Of a stretch of DNA of 64,000 nt, positions 1 to 8,482 are shown piece after piece. The notes under the pieces are model-generated. The model worked only from the letters and a program-made list of their open reading frames with translations, did not search any database and had not been told where the DNA came from. Positions within the stretch are counted from its first letter, which is position 1. The number at the start of each line of letters is the position of its first letter. Position numbers and translations under genes: made by a program. The stretch comes from Paenibacillus hexagrammi (GTDB lineage Bacteria; Bacillota; Bacilli; Paenibacillales; NBRC-103111), in assembly GCF_021513275.1 (NCBI RefSeq), contig NZ_CP090978.1:6133001-6197000 (forward strand), written 5' to 3'.

Positions 1-44
1 ACGACGAATACAAGCAGCTCATGGATATTATGAATAAATATTGA
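1..44 (+). CDS. C-terminal end of an upstream gene (partial)
   Basis: An open frame enters from the left edge and ends with the peptide DEYKQLMDIMNKY and a TGA at 42-44. Only about 13 codons are present, so the family cannot be named. It is convergent with the next gene, whose stop lies 2 bases further on. The charged, helical tail looks like real coding sequence, but such a short piece could be chance. Confidence 0.35.
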   Translation, partial: DEYKQLMDIMNKY

Positions 45-45
45 T

Positions 46-315
46 TTAATACGTCGCTGCTACATGGCCGCCATGCTTGACGAGGGTATCCTCCGCTTGC
101 CTGTAGCGGGACTTCTCGACCGTGACCTCTAAGGTGTAGGCATGGTCTGAAACAATGTCCTGAGTGCTCTGTACCAGTGAATGGGCTTGAAAATCGATTT
201 TAAATGAAGCATTGTTATCAAATTTGAGATCCAGTACGCCCTGCTGCCTAAGCTCATCCGCAGCTTGCTCCAGGTTCTCCACGTTCGTAAATGTGGCTGT
301 TAGACTTTTTTCCAT
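46..315 (-). CDS. small conserved-looking protein of unknown function
   Basis: An 89-residue soluble protein with no signal peptide or membrane segment. It opens with MEKSLTATFTNVENLEQAADELRQ, shown here only in part, followed by alternating strands and helices that resemble a ferredoxin-like or general-stress-protein fold; this is an impression, not an identification. The start is supported by a strong AGGAGG site about 8 bases upstream of the ATG. The promoter side of the gene carries three copies of a 19-base palindrome (333-428). It is transcribed away from the wal cluster. Confidence 0.7.
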   Translation of the reverse strand: MEKSLTATFTNVENLEQAADELRQQGVLDLKFDNNASFKIDFQAHSLVQSTQDIVSDHAYTLEVTVEKSRYRQAEDTLVKHGGHVAATY

Positions 316-332
316 TGAGTGGTCCTCCTAAG

Positions 333-428
333 AGTTTTCCGAAGGAAAACTATCTTCGTAAGCGTTGCTGAGTTTTCCGAAGGAAAACTATCTTCGTAAG
401 CATTTGCTGAGTTTTCCGAAGGAAAACT
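333..428. repeat. three tandem copies of a 19-bp palindrome
   Basis: The sequence AGTTTTCCGAAGGAAAACT occurs at 333-351, 371-389 and 410-428. It is a perfect 8-bp inverted repeat around GAA. The first two copies are followed by the same TATCTTCGTAAGC linker, so the unit repeats every 38-39 bp. The block sits immediately upstream of the small minus-strand gene, within its leader or promoter. It could be a dispersed REP-like palindrome family, a multi-site operator, or RNA hairpins. Confidence 0.85.
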
Positions 429-429
429 A

Positions 430-721
430 CAGTACTTACTTTTATTTCCATAGATTTGAAGTGGAAATTATGCTAAGGTGGGCAAAGTGACTCTTTTGTT
501 AAACTGACTTGATTCTTGCTAAATGTCATTATTACGCCTTATTGTGGCGGTAATCGCGACAATCGACATGAATCTATGAAGTGAATGTCGACGCATTTGT
601 TGAAATAGCAAGAGTAAGTGTGGTAAATTTAACAAAAGAAAGACATCCTCAATGGGTATTATGTCTAATCTAGGTTAATTTATGTATCTGTGGATGCAAA
701 ACCGTCTAAAGGGAGAAGATC
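430..721. other. intergenic region ahead of the M23 peptidase gene
   Basis: No gene is visible in this 290-base AT-rich interval. It holds an inverted repeat, TCGACAT at 563-569 against ATGTCGA at 585-591, and an imperfect dyad ATTACGCC/GGCGGTAAT just before it. I looked for a WalR box pair (TGTWAH-N5-TGTWAH) and for c-di-AMP riboswitch motifs and saw no convincing match to either. The downstream gene has its own site AGGGAGA just before the ATG at 722. Confidence 0.5.
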
Positions 722-2267
722 ATGACAGGTTTCAGGGGAATGCGCTATGTGAAGGATCTCATGCAGAGATTCAAGATCAAGCGAGAAAGCTTGACCGGAA
801 ATGAATCAGACAAGCAGCAGCAGGAAGAACAAGTGACAACGACGACGACGCTGGCGGTAATGAAACGGCATAAATGGGCTCTTGCCATTGGAGCGGGAAC
901 GCTTGTCTTAGCTGGAGCAGTGACCGTTGCCGGACATGAATATGTGCAAGCGGGTATGGCTGAGATTTATCACGTGCAACTAAATGGCAATGAGATTGGA
1001 ATTGTGAGCGATAATAAGTTAATTGATGAATATAAGCAGAGTAGGCCGCTTGAAGTTCAGAAGAACTTTCCAAATGTGCATGTTGAATTAGATACGAGCG
1101 GGATCGTCTCTGTGGCTGAAAAGGCTTTCAGAGCGAAGACAGATGATGCTAGTGTTATTGCTAGGCTCAATGAGCTGTTAGTACCGCAGCCGACGGGTGT
1201 GGAGCTCAAGGTAGATAACAAGGTTGTTGCCATTGTGAAAGATCAACAGACAGCTGATGAGATTTTAGCGAAAATTAAGTCGCCGTATACGGATAAAACC
1301 AAGGATTCCAGTAAAGTAACCGTATTATCAGCAGGCGCATCCGATGATATCAGTACGGCACCGTCTGAGCTGGTGGATGCTGAATTTGTGCAGGATGTAG
1401 AGACAGCGGAAGTGCCGATCGATCCAAGTCAGTTGGGGAGATCCCGATGAAATCGTTCAAAAGCTGCAAACCGGTGATGTTCAACCAACGCAGTATACCG
1501 TTCAAGAGGGCGACTGTATTGGATGCATAGCGAAGAGATTTGGTATTACTCGAGATTTTATTTATGAGAAGAACCCATGGATTCAAGACGATATGATTAA
1601 GATTGGCGATAAACTGGACCTAACATTGCTTCAACCGACGCTATCGGTGAAGACGACGGAGAAAGTCATTCGCAATCAAGAGATTCAGTACGATACGGAA
1701 TATGTAAAGGATGACAACCTGCGAGTAGGTGTGATTCAGCCGATATCAGAGGGTAAGAACGGCCTGAAGAAAGTGACGATCCAGGTCACCAAGGTCAACG
1801 GCATGATGACCGATGAGCAAGTGGTCAATGAAGAGATCATCGACCAGCCGGTTACGGCTAAAGCAAGAAAAGGCACGAAGGTTGTAAAAGGTGAAGGCTC
1901 AGGTAAGTTTGCATGGCCTGTTGCATCGCCAAACATTACGAGTACATACGGTGTACGTTGGGGCAAGCTGCACAAAGGAATTGACATAACAGGCAATAAA
2001 AAGATTATGGCTGCCGATAACGGCAAAGTGGTCGAAACCGGATATAAAAACGATTACGGCAATTATGTGATTATTAATCATCTGAACGGTTACGAGACTT
2101 TATACGGCCATATGAGCAAAATTATTGCCAAAGAAGGCGCCATTGTTGAGAAAGGCGAGCAAATTGGCGTGATGGGCAGTACAGGTGACTCCACAGGCGT
2201 GCATTTACATTTTGAAATTCATAAAAGCGGAGGATTGCAAAATCCTTTGAAATATTTAAATAGATAG
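722..2267 (+). CDS. membrane-anchored LysM-G5-M23 murein endopeptidase (frameshifted)
   Basis: A LytM/M23-type zinc metallopeptidase expected to cut peptidoglycan peptides. The first part (722-1450) has a cytoplasmic N-terminus, a membrane segment at about residues 45-66 and an extracellular stem. A LysM domain (YTVQEGDCIGCIAKRFG) spans about 1497-1620, then a G5 domain, then the M23 domain with HKGID and HLHFE zinc motifs and a further GHMS motif. The two halves lie in different frames; the shift is near 1440-1445, where one extra base (or two missing) follows the GGGG run. LysM residues lie in the gap and have no start of their own, so this is one gene. It precedes walR, which fits a wall-remodelling role. 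Confidence 0.88.
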
Positions 2268-2277
2268 CAGAGATAAT

Positions 2278-2332
2278 GAGGCCAGGTCTGACCCGAGTAC
2301 GGAAGCGTACGGGGTGACTTGGTCTCTTTTTA
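2278..2332 (+). terminator. rho-independent terminator before walR
   Basis: A long stem, GAGGCCAGGTC against GACTTGGTCTC with G-U pairs, encloses a second inner helix GTACG/CGTAC. It is followed by a run of five T. It separates the M23 peptidase from the wal operon. Confidence 0.8.
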
Positions 2333-2394
2333 CTTCAAGATATGGTAAACTAGAGGATGAATAAAGGATGTAGGAACTGACTTTCTCGTAGGCG

Positions 2395-3123
2395 GTGGTA
2401 GGTTTGTTTGGAAAAATTCTCGTTGTTGATGACGAACAACCGATTGCAGATATTTTGAAGTTTAATTTGGAAAAAGAGGGGTATCAGGTCGTCTGCGCCT
2501 ATGATGGCGGCAGTGCGGTGGAATTAGCCTTTTCGGAAAATCCTGACTTAATTCTTCTTGATCTCATGCTGCCTGTGAAGGATGGTATGGATGTATGCCG
2601 AGAGGTGCGTTCAAAGTTGAATACACCTATCATTATGCTGACGGCGAAGGATACAGAACTGGATAAAGTGCTTGGCCTAGAGATGGGCGCTGACGACTAT
2701 GTGACCAAGCCGTTTGGGACCCGTGAGCTGTTAGCCAGAGTGAAGGCACACCTGCGCAGACAGACGAAGACACAGTCGGCAACGCCGGAGCTGGATACGA
2801 AGCGCAATGGCATTACCATTCATCAGCTGTTTATCGATAATGACATGTATATGGTGTACAAGGATGGAGCTCCGCTCGACCTGACGCACCGGGAATTCGA
2901 ACTCATTCAATATATGGCCAAGAACTCGGGTAAGGTCATGACGCGTGAGCATTTGCTGCAGGCCGTGTGGGGCTTTGAGTACTTTGGCGATGTGCGAACG
3001 GTGGACGTGACGATCAGACGGCTGCGTGAAAAGCTGGAGACCGATCCTAGTCGTCCGGAATACATCACAACCCGCAGGGGTCTGGGGTATATGATGCGGA
3101 GTCCGAAGTCCGGAGGCTTCTAA
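2395..3123 (+). CDS. walR: essential response regulator WalR (YycF)
   Basis: OmpR/PhoB-type DNA-binding response regulator of the WalRK system, which adjusts peptidoglycan hydrolase and wall genes to growth. The receiver domain (about residues 7-120) has the acidic pair D12-D13, the phospho-acceptor D56 in LLDLMLP, MLTAKD and the TKPF lysine. A winged-helix effector domain follows (about 140-235). The sequence [19 protein letters not shown] is typical WalR. The start is uncertain: GTG at 2395 gives [10 protein letters not shown], while TTG at 2404 would give MFGKILV, closer to relatives, and neither has an ideal ribosome site. The TAA stop overlaps the walK start by one base. Confidence 0.97.
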   Translation: MVGLFGKILVVDDEQPIADILKFNLEKEGYQVVCAYDGGSAVELAFSENPDLILLDLMLPVKDGMDVCREVRSKLNTPIIMLTAKDTELDKVLGLEMGADDYVTKPFGTRELLARVKAHLRRQTKTQSATPELDTKRNGITIHQLFIDNDMYMVYKDGAPLDLTHREFELIQYMAKNSGKVMTREHLLQAVWGFEYFGDVRTVDVTIRRLREKLETDPSRPEYITTRRGLGYMMRSPKSGGF

Positions 3124-4955
3124 TGATGAAGGGCATTCGCTTCTTCCAATCGATTCAAATGAAGCTGATTATCATCTATGTGCTGCTGATTCTGATTGCC
3201 ATGCAGCTCATTGGTGTGTATTTTTACCGAACGGCGGAGACTTATTTCAAGAATGAATTCCTAGCTTCTCGTAACAGCCAGGTGACGCTGCTCGCTGGCT
3301 TCGTCGGACCGTACCTGGCCGGTGATCAGGACAGCAAAGATCCAGAAGGCAAAAGGTCCTATACGGATTTGAATGAATTCGTCAGTAATCTGTTCTCGAT
3401 CAGTAATGCCGAGATTCAGATTATTGACGCGAACGGGCAAATTGTCAGTACGACGGTGCCCAGCCATCTGAAGCAGAAGAACACGCAGCCTGAGGTGATT
3501 CGGGCATTGTGGGGCATTAAGGATAACCAGCGGATTTTTACCGATGAGGACGGGGTTCGCAAGGTGGTTATTGCTAAGCCTGTCGGCAGCGGAGTGCGGG
3601 TGCTCGGAGCGGTATACATTATTGCCTCAATGGAGGACGTGTACAAAACAATTAGCACGATCAACCGTATTCTGATCTCTGGTACGTTAATTGCTTTGGG
3701 CTTAACGGCCATTCTTGGTGTTATGCTTTCCAGTACGATTACGAACCCGATTAAAGAAATCACCAAGCAAGCAACTGCGGTGGCAGAAGGGCGGTTCGAC
3801 GAGCAGGTTCGGGTACAGGGGAAGGATGAGATCGGTCAGCTCGGGCATACGTTTAATTTTATGATGAACCGCTTGAAGGAAGCGCCCTCTCTCAATGAAG
3901 AAGAGAAGGAGAAGCTGGCTTCTGTCCTAACCAATATGAACGACGGCGTCATTGCGACAGATGATATAGGCAGGGTTATCGTTCTCAACCGTAGGGCGAA
4001 GCAGATTTTGCAGGTGGAAGAAGAAGCTACTCTCGGTAAAGAAATCTCGGAGATCCTGCGGATTCCGATGGATACGATTAAGGAGTTTATTCGAGGCGAA
4101 GTGAATACGACGCTGCTGGATATTGAGCTTCCTGATGATGAGGAGCAGCTTTCTGTGCGCATCACATTCACTCCGATTCATCGAAGAGGTGAGGGGCTGA
4201 ACGGCATCATCGCGGTGCTTCAGGATGTAACCGATCAAGAGAAGCTGGAGCAGGCTAGACGGGAGTTCGTTGCCAACGTATCCCATGAGCTGCGGACGCC
4301 GCTAACGACGATCAAGAGCTACCTGGAGGCGCTGGACGACGGAGCGATCGAGGAGCCGCAGCTGGCTTCCCGATTCATCAGTGTAACGCGGAGCGAGACG
4401 GAGCGGATGATCCGGCTTGTTACGGACCTGCTGCATCTCTCTAGACTGGATTCTAAGCAATCCTTGATCCATAAGAAAATGACGCAAGTATCCGACATGC
4501 TGGATGAGGTTGCGGACCGGTTTTCTTTTCAGCTTAGACAGCGAAAAATTCGCATTCATATTCAGGTGGACCCGGATGTGACAAGTCTGCTGATTGACCG
4601 TGATAAAATTGATCAGGTCTTGGATAATCTCGTCTCCAACGCGATCAAATATACGGGGGATGAAGGTGCCATCCAGCTTAGTGCGAGACGCTCGAATAAG
4701 AATGACCTAGAGATTACGGTACAGGATAACGGGATTGGCATTCCCAAGAAGGATTTAGCCCGAATCTTTGAGCGCTTCTATCGTGTAGATAAGGCACGGT
4801 CGCGCAACATGGGTGGAACGGGGTTAGGTCTGTCTATTGCCCGGGAAATTGTGAAAGCTCACGGAGGAACGATTCATTTGGATTCGGAGCTGGGTCAAGG
4901 CACGAAAGTCATGTTCACACTGCCGATGCAATCAGGGGAGGGTGAAGCACTATGA
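3123..4955 (+). CDS. walK: sensor histidine kinase WalK (YycG)
   Basis: Membrane kinase that phosphorylates WalR. Order: TM1 about residues 14-34, an extracellular Cache-like domain of about 145 residues, TM2 about 182-202, HAMP about 203-255, a cytoplasmic PAS domain about 265-370, HisKA with the phosphorylated H388 in VSHELRTP, and a HATPase domain with the N box (DNLVSNAIKYT) and G boxes (DNGIGI, GGTGLGLSI). At 610 residues it has the family length and is intact. It starts one base inside the walR stop, and its own TGA overlaps the ATG of a 48-codon reading frame (ATGA), so translation of the operon is tightly coupled. Confidence 0.97.
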   Translation: MMKGIRFFQSIQMKLIIIYVLLILIAMQLIGVYFYRTAETYFKNEFLASRNSQVTLLAGFVGPYLAGDQDSKDPEGKRSYTDLNEFVSNLFSISNAEIQIIDANGQIVSTTVPSHLKQKNTQPEVIRALWGIKDNQRIFTDEDGVRKVVIAKPVGSGVRVLGAVYIIASMEDVYKTISTINRILISGTLIALGLTAILGVMLSSTITNPIKEITKQATAVAEGRFDEQVRVQGKDEIGQLGHTFNFMMNRLKEAPSLNEEEKEKLASVLTNMNDGVIATDDIGRVIVLNRRAKQILQVEEEATLGKEISEILRIPMDTIKEFIRGEVNTTLLDIELPDDEEQLSVRITFTPIHRRGEGLNGIIAVLQDVTDQEKLEQARREFVANVSHELRTPLTTIKSYLEALDDGAIEEPQLASRFISVTRSETERMIRLVTDLLHLSRLDSKQSLIHKKMTQVSDMLDEVADRFSFQLRQRKIRIHIQVDPDVTSLLIDRDKIDQVLDNLVSNAIKYTGDEGAIQLSARRSNKNDLEITVQDNGIGIPKKDLARIFERFYRVDKARSRNMGGTGLGLSIAREIVKAHGGTIHLDSELGQGTKVMFTLPMQSGEGEAL

Positions 4956-5115
4956 TAGCAGGAATGAAATCGGTCAGCCGACGATCGGCGCAGTGCCCTC
5001 GCCGAGATGAGGGTGAAACGCTTATGATAAAAGGATGGAAATTGGTCAGTGAGCGGTCAGTGCAATGCCCTCGTCGAGAGGAAGGTGAAGCACGGTGATA
5101 GAAGGATTGAAGTCT
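4945..5115 (+). repeat. triplicated walK-walH junction (72-bp tandem repeat)
   Basis: Three diverged copies of one unit, with starts at 4952 (ATGATAGCAGG), 5024 (ATGATAAAAGG) and 5095 (GTGATAGAAGG). Each is preceded by a GAGGGTGAAG- or GAAGGTGAAG-type ribosome site and followed by a TGGAAATTGGTC-like stretch. Spacing is 72 and then 71 bases. The lost base puts the third copy, the real walH start, in a different frame from the first two. Confidence 0.85.
4952..5098 (+). CDS. 48-residue coupled reading frame between walK and walH
   Basis: ATG at 4952 shares ATGA with the walK stop; the frame runs 48 codons and ends in a TGA at 5096-5098 that overlaps the GTG start of walH. The peptide is two diverged copies of a 24-residue unit (MIAGMKSV...CPRRDEGE and MIKGWKLV...CPRREEGE). 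Each unit starts like WalH itself (MIEGLKSV). It is arginine-rich and has no membrane segment. It therefore looks like a duplicated walH start region that stayed open. It may serve only to pass ribosomes from walK to walH, or may make a small peptide. I do not recognise it from other wal operons. Confidence 0.5.
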   Translation: MIAGMKSVSRRSAQCPRRDEGETLMIKGWKLVSERSVQCPRREEGEAR

Positions 5116-6390
5116 GTCCTATTGGTTGTGCTCATCGTGCTCAGCTTGTACCAAAGCTTCTTACTTGCTTCCTATAATCCCACGAAGATCGAGCCGCTTC
5201 AGCAGAGTGATTATGTGCAGACGGAAACGCCAGGCCTAGGTAAGCAGGCTGAAATTGAGGACATGCTCTTTCCGGATCAGATTATCGTGCATCTAGGTAA
5301 TGAGCAGCATTCGGTGTTATTTCCGAACAGCTACTACTACACGAGACTTCTGGATAACATCAAGCAAAGAAGATTTAACGGCTTTCGGAAAACAACGTTG
5401 TATCTGGCGAACATCAATTGGGAGGAAGTCCGAACGAAGCAGCAGGGGGTAGAAATCCGGTTTCGTGACGGCATGCCGTTCAGTGTGCTGCAGACACTCC
5501 TTCGCATTGAAGGCGATATTCCAGCGGAGAACGATTTGATTACAAAGATATGGATTTTCTCCAAGGGAGCAAATGAAGAGGTGCAGGCCTTCTTCTTTAC
5601 GGATTCGCCGAATGTGGGCTACGAGGTGGTCAGCGCGGATTTTACTAGTAAGGATATTGAGAACTTCGTTGCGTACGGTGATTTAACGAATTTATATAAA
5701 ACGACGAATGGTGATTACTATCTGCCTGTGAAGCCAGTTCGTATGCCGAGTTACACGTTCGACTACACGTTACTTACGGCTGATCAATTGAAGGCGAGCT
5801 ATTTCGTTGACCCTGGTATCACGAGAAACTTGAAGGAGCGGGATGGCTCCGAGATTTACACCGATAGTAAGAGAGGCTTTCAGATCAATCGTGATCAGAG
5901 CTGGATCACCTATTCGGACCCGGTGGCACCGGTGGAAAGCAGCAAGAGCGATGTCCGTGAGGACTTGATCGCCGGCATCAAATTCGTCAACCAGCATATC
6001 GGCTGGGACGGGAAATATGTGGTGGCGCGTACACCGCAGCTGCAGCCTTTTGACAATCAGATCTTCTTGTTCCGCGAGTATTACGAAGCGCTTCCTATTA
6101 TTACAGGCAAGCTTGAGGGCTTTGGAACGATGAAGATGCAGGTGCAAAAAGGGGTAGTCACGGGCTTCGAACGCTCCATGATCGTACCTGATTTCAAGAC
6201 GCTGCAGCGCAGTGATTCGGAGCTGCTCTCCGGGGCAGACCTGGAAGCCAGGCTGCAATATTACCAACGAAGGACCAGCATCGTATCTATATTTCCAGCG
6301 TACCGTCCATTGATATCGGAGAAGACGCTTTCGTTAACACCGGTATGGGCGATTGAGCTGCGGGACGGAACCTATGATTTTATGGAGTAA
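5095..6390 (+). CDS. walH: WalK regulatory protein WalH (YycH)
   Basis: A 431-residue protein with one N-terminal membrane helix (about residues 7-26, VLLVVLIVLSLYQSFLLA) and a large extracytoplasmic domain of YycH type. In relatives WalH forms a complex with WalI and WalK in the membrane and tunes kinase activity; the effect is repressive in Bacillus and activating in Staphylococcus. The start is GTG with GAAGGTGAAGC just upstream; it is the third copy of a triplicated start region. The C-terminal half contains the repeated YycH motifs (for example ITGKLEGFGTMKMQV). It is followed 36 bases later by walI. Confidence 0.93.
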   Translation: MIEGLKSVLLVVLIVLSLYQSFLLASYNPTKIEPLQQSDYVQTETPGLGKQAEIEDMLFPDQIIVHLGNEQHSVLFPNSYYYTRLLDNIKQRRFNGFRKTTLYLANINWEEVRTKQQGVEIRFRDGMPFSVLQTLLRIEGDIPAENDLITKIWIFSKGANEEVQAFFFTDSPNVGYEVVSADFTSKDIENFVAYGDLTNLYKTTNGDYYLPVKPVRMPSYTFDYTLLTADQLKASYFVDPGITRNLKERDGSEIYTDSKRGFQINRDQSWITYSDPVAPVESSKSDVREDLIAGIKFVNQHIGWDGKYVVARTPQLQPFDNQIFLFREYYEALPIITGKLEGFGTMKMQVQKGVVTGFERSMIVPDFKTLQRSDSELLSGADLEARLQYYQRRTSIVSIFPAYRPLISEKTLSLTPVWAIELRDGTYDFME

Positions 6391-6426
6391 CGCCGTTTCT
6401 TGTCAGGAAGAAAGGCAGGTGAAGCC

Positions 6427-7247
6427 ATGGATTGGAGCCGGGCGAAGACCATATTAATAGTAACCTTTTTGACGCTGAATATGATTCTCGGTTTTCAGCT
6501 GTGGACGAGCAGCATCAATAAACAGACGGAGATTGCAGCCGACGCTTCGGGTACGGTGGAAGAGCTGAATCGGGTGCTTCGCAGCAAGAACATTCGTCTG
6601 ACTGATAATTTGCCGACAGAACTGCCGAATATTCAGGTCATCAATGTGAAGTTCGACGAGAATATGAAGCCGGGTGTAAAAAAGCCGTGAAGCAGCCCTT
6701 GAATCGATCCAGTATTATGGGTAAGGGCGCAGGAAAAGAGCTTCAGGCACGCTCGGGAATTCCGCACTTTGAGGCGTATGAGCTAGATTCCGTAACAAGC
6801 AAGGATCGCGTCTATAGCTTCTACCAGACCTATGAAGAGCTGCCTCTTTTTGATGTGAGGCTGCAGTTATATGAAGACAACGGAGAAATTACCAGTTATC
6901 AGCAAGCATACGTTGAAGTAGAATCAGGAGTAGATCAGAAGGAGCAAAAGCTGATCTCGGCGCAATTAGCCGTACGCAGCTTGGTTGAGAATTATTTGAG
7001 CGAAGGCTCGATTATTACAGATGTGCGCCTTGGTTATCATGGGCAGCTTTACAATTCGCAAACACAACCGATGTTCCCGCACTGGCGAGTCACGATCGAT
7101 AATGGGGACATCTATTATTTACAAGCTTTCAATGGAGCGGTGGAGCCTCCGCAAAGGGGTTCGGATTTCCTTCCTTTTGGTCCACAAGACTTTCAACCTG
7201 GGAACCTTAATGCGAAACCGACTGTGAATAAAGAAAAAAGTAAGTGA
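6427..7247 (+). CDS. walI: WalK regulatory protein WalI (YycI), frameshifted
   Basis: YycI-family partner of WalH. It has an N-terminal membrane helix (TILIVTFLTLNMILGFQL) after MDWSRAK, then an extracytoplasmic domain ending with the typical DVRLGYHGQLY, WRVTIDNGDIYY and FNGAVEPP motifs. The ATG at 6427 is chosen because the family starts MDWS and an AGGTGA site lies 5 bases upstream. The first frame stops at 6690 and the rest continues from about 6684 in the -1 frame. The break falls at a run of six A (6678-6683) that also forms A AAA AAG, the heptamer used in dnaX frameshifting. A lost A is the simpler explanation; programmed frameshifting is possible. Confidence 0.9.
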
Positions 7248-7258
7248 AATCAGTTACG

Positions 7259-7300
7259 CACATGTGGATAACTGACGCTTAATGTGGTTGTCCACATGTG
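7259..7300. promoter_or_regulatory. paired DnaA boxes in a 10-bp inverted repeat
   Basis: TGTGGATAA at 7263-7271 is the exact complement of the DnaA box TTATCCACA. TTGTCCACA at 7288-7296 is a one-mismatch box in the opposite orientation. Both lie in a perfect inverted repeat, CACATGTGGA (7259-7268) and TCCACATGTG (7291-7300). The pair sits in the only real gap of the wal operon, between walI and walJ. It could be a DnaA-responsive site, or a simple mRNA hairpin. Confidence 0.6.
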
Positions 7301-7357
7301 TATAGCTCTAGATGGATTAGATTTTTGATTAAGGCAGGGAACAGAGGAGCAGGAATC

Positions 7358-8155
7358 ATGGGAATTAGATTCACAGTACTGTCGAGCGGCTCGACAGGCA
7401 ATGCGACCGTGGTAGACAACGGAGAGACGAAGCTGCTGATCGATGTAGGCTTTAGCGCTAAGAAGATGGAACAGTTGATGAAAGAGCAGGAGCTTGCGGC
7501 GAGCAGCATCGATGCTATTTTGATCACACATGAGCATTCGGATCATATCAAAGGTCTGGGCGCTTTTGCCCGGAAGTATGATTTGCCCATCTATGCGAAC
7601 GAGAAGACGTGGGAAGAGCTGAACCGACATATCGGAGAAATTGCTGAGGACAACAAACGGGTGATGGACACGGGTGCGATGCAGGATTTTGGTACGCTTC
7701 AGGTGGAGTCCTTCGGGATTTCCCATGATGCCGCGGAGCCGGTCGGATACTGCTTCTACGAAGGAGAGCAAAAGCTCAGCGTTGTGACAGATTTGGGCTA
7801 CATGAGCTCCAAGGTGAAGGAGAAAATCACAGATTCGGATTCCTTGGTGCTGGAGACGAACCATGATGTAGAGATGCTGCGCATGGGGCATTATCCATGG
7901 AGCATCAAGCGGCGGATTCTGGGGGACAAAGGGCATTTATCCAATGAGACCGCAGGCGAGGCGCTGATGGATGTTATGACCGGCAAGACCAAGTCGGTTT
8001 ATATGGCTCATCTTAGCCGGGATCATAACTTAATGGATTTGGCCAGGCTCACCGTGAATAACATAGTACAGGAGCGGGCGCCTGAAGCGAAGCTGCGGCT
8101 CATGGATACGTATTTTGACCGTTCTACGAAATGGGAGTCGTTGGATTCGGAGTAG
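7358..8155 (+). CDS. walJ: metallo-beta-lactamase-fold exonuclease-like protein WalJ (YycJ)
   Basis: A cytoplasmic metallo-beta-lactamase fold protein of 265 residues, intact. The metal motif THEHSDH and later conserved SFGISHDA, VTDLGY and LSRDHN motifs are present. Relatives link cell division, wall metabolism and DNA processing; a 5'-3' exonuclease role has been proposed for the family. The ATG at 7358 is preceded by GAGGAGCAGGAATC, giving a clear ribosome site, and the product begins MGIRFTVLSSGSTGN, the expected N-terminus. Its last 32 bases overlap a small gene on the other strand. Confidence 0.94.
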   Translation: MGIRFTVLSSGSTGNATVVDNGETKLLIDVGFSAKKMEQLMKEQELAASSIDAILITHEHSDHIKGLGAFARKYDLPIYANEKTWEELNRHIGEIAEDNKRVMDTGAMQDFGTLQVESFGISHDAAEPVGYCFYEGEQKLSVVTDLGYMSSKVKEKITDSDSLVLETNHDVEMLRMGHYPWSIKRRILGDKGHLSNETAGEALMDVMTGKTKSVYMAHLSRDHNLMDLARLTVNNIVQERAPEAKLRLMDTYFDRSTKWESLDSE

Positions 8156-8339
8156 GAGTCAGAGACGCGTCGAGCTCCTTGGACTTTTGCTGAAGCTCTT
8201 GCGCCGTGATCAGGCCTTTATCGATTAGCAGCTGAATGAGTGAGGAGAGCACGAGCGATTGGTGGTAGTGGCTTTCCTTTAAATCGGCGAGCTTACCGAT
8301 CATATTGATTTCGTCCAAATGGGAATGAATTCGATTCAT
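8124..8339 (-). CDS. small helical protein of unknown function
   Basis: A 71-residue protein on the opposite strand, its 3' end overlapping walJ by 32 bases. A good ribosome site (AAAGGAG, 8 bases before ATG) supports it. The body is two predicted helices (SLVLSSLIQLLIDKGLITAQEL) and a Pro/Thr-rich tail. It lies divergent from htrA. No function can be assigned; in relatives small proteins of this kind are seen beside htrA. Confidence 0.65.
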   Translation of the reverse strand: MNRIHSHLDEINMIGKLADLKESHYHQSLVLSSLIQLLIDKGLITAQELQQKSKELDASLTPTPNPTTPIS

Positions 8340-8482
8340 AAGGCATTCTCCTTTTTTTCGCTTCCGTAGACCTAGTATTTATTTGGAAGATTTGGTTTAC
8401 TATTATTGTAGGCAAGATAGGATCGAAACATTCCTGTTTTTTCAAAAAAGAGCGTCGCCGGCAGCAGAGGAGGGATCCGGAT

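Noticed and set aside
333..428. Possible CRISPR array
   Set aside because: Only three units, the spacers are nearly identical to each other, and no cas genes are present; a palindromic repeat is the better description.
430..721. c-di-AMP riboswitch or WalR box upstream of the M23 peptidase
   Set aside because: Expected for such genes, but I could not find the conserved motifs; only a simple inverted repeat is present.
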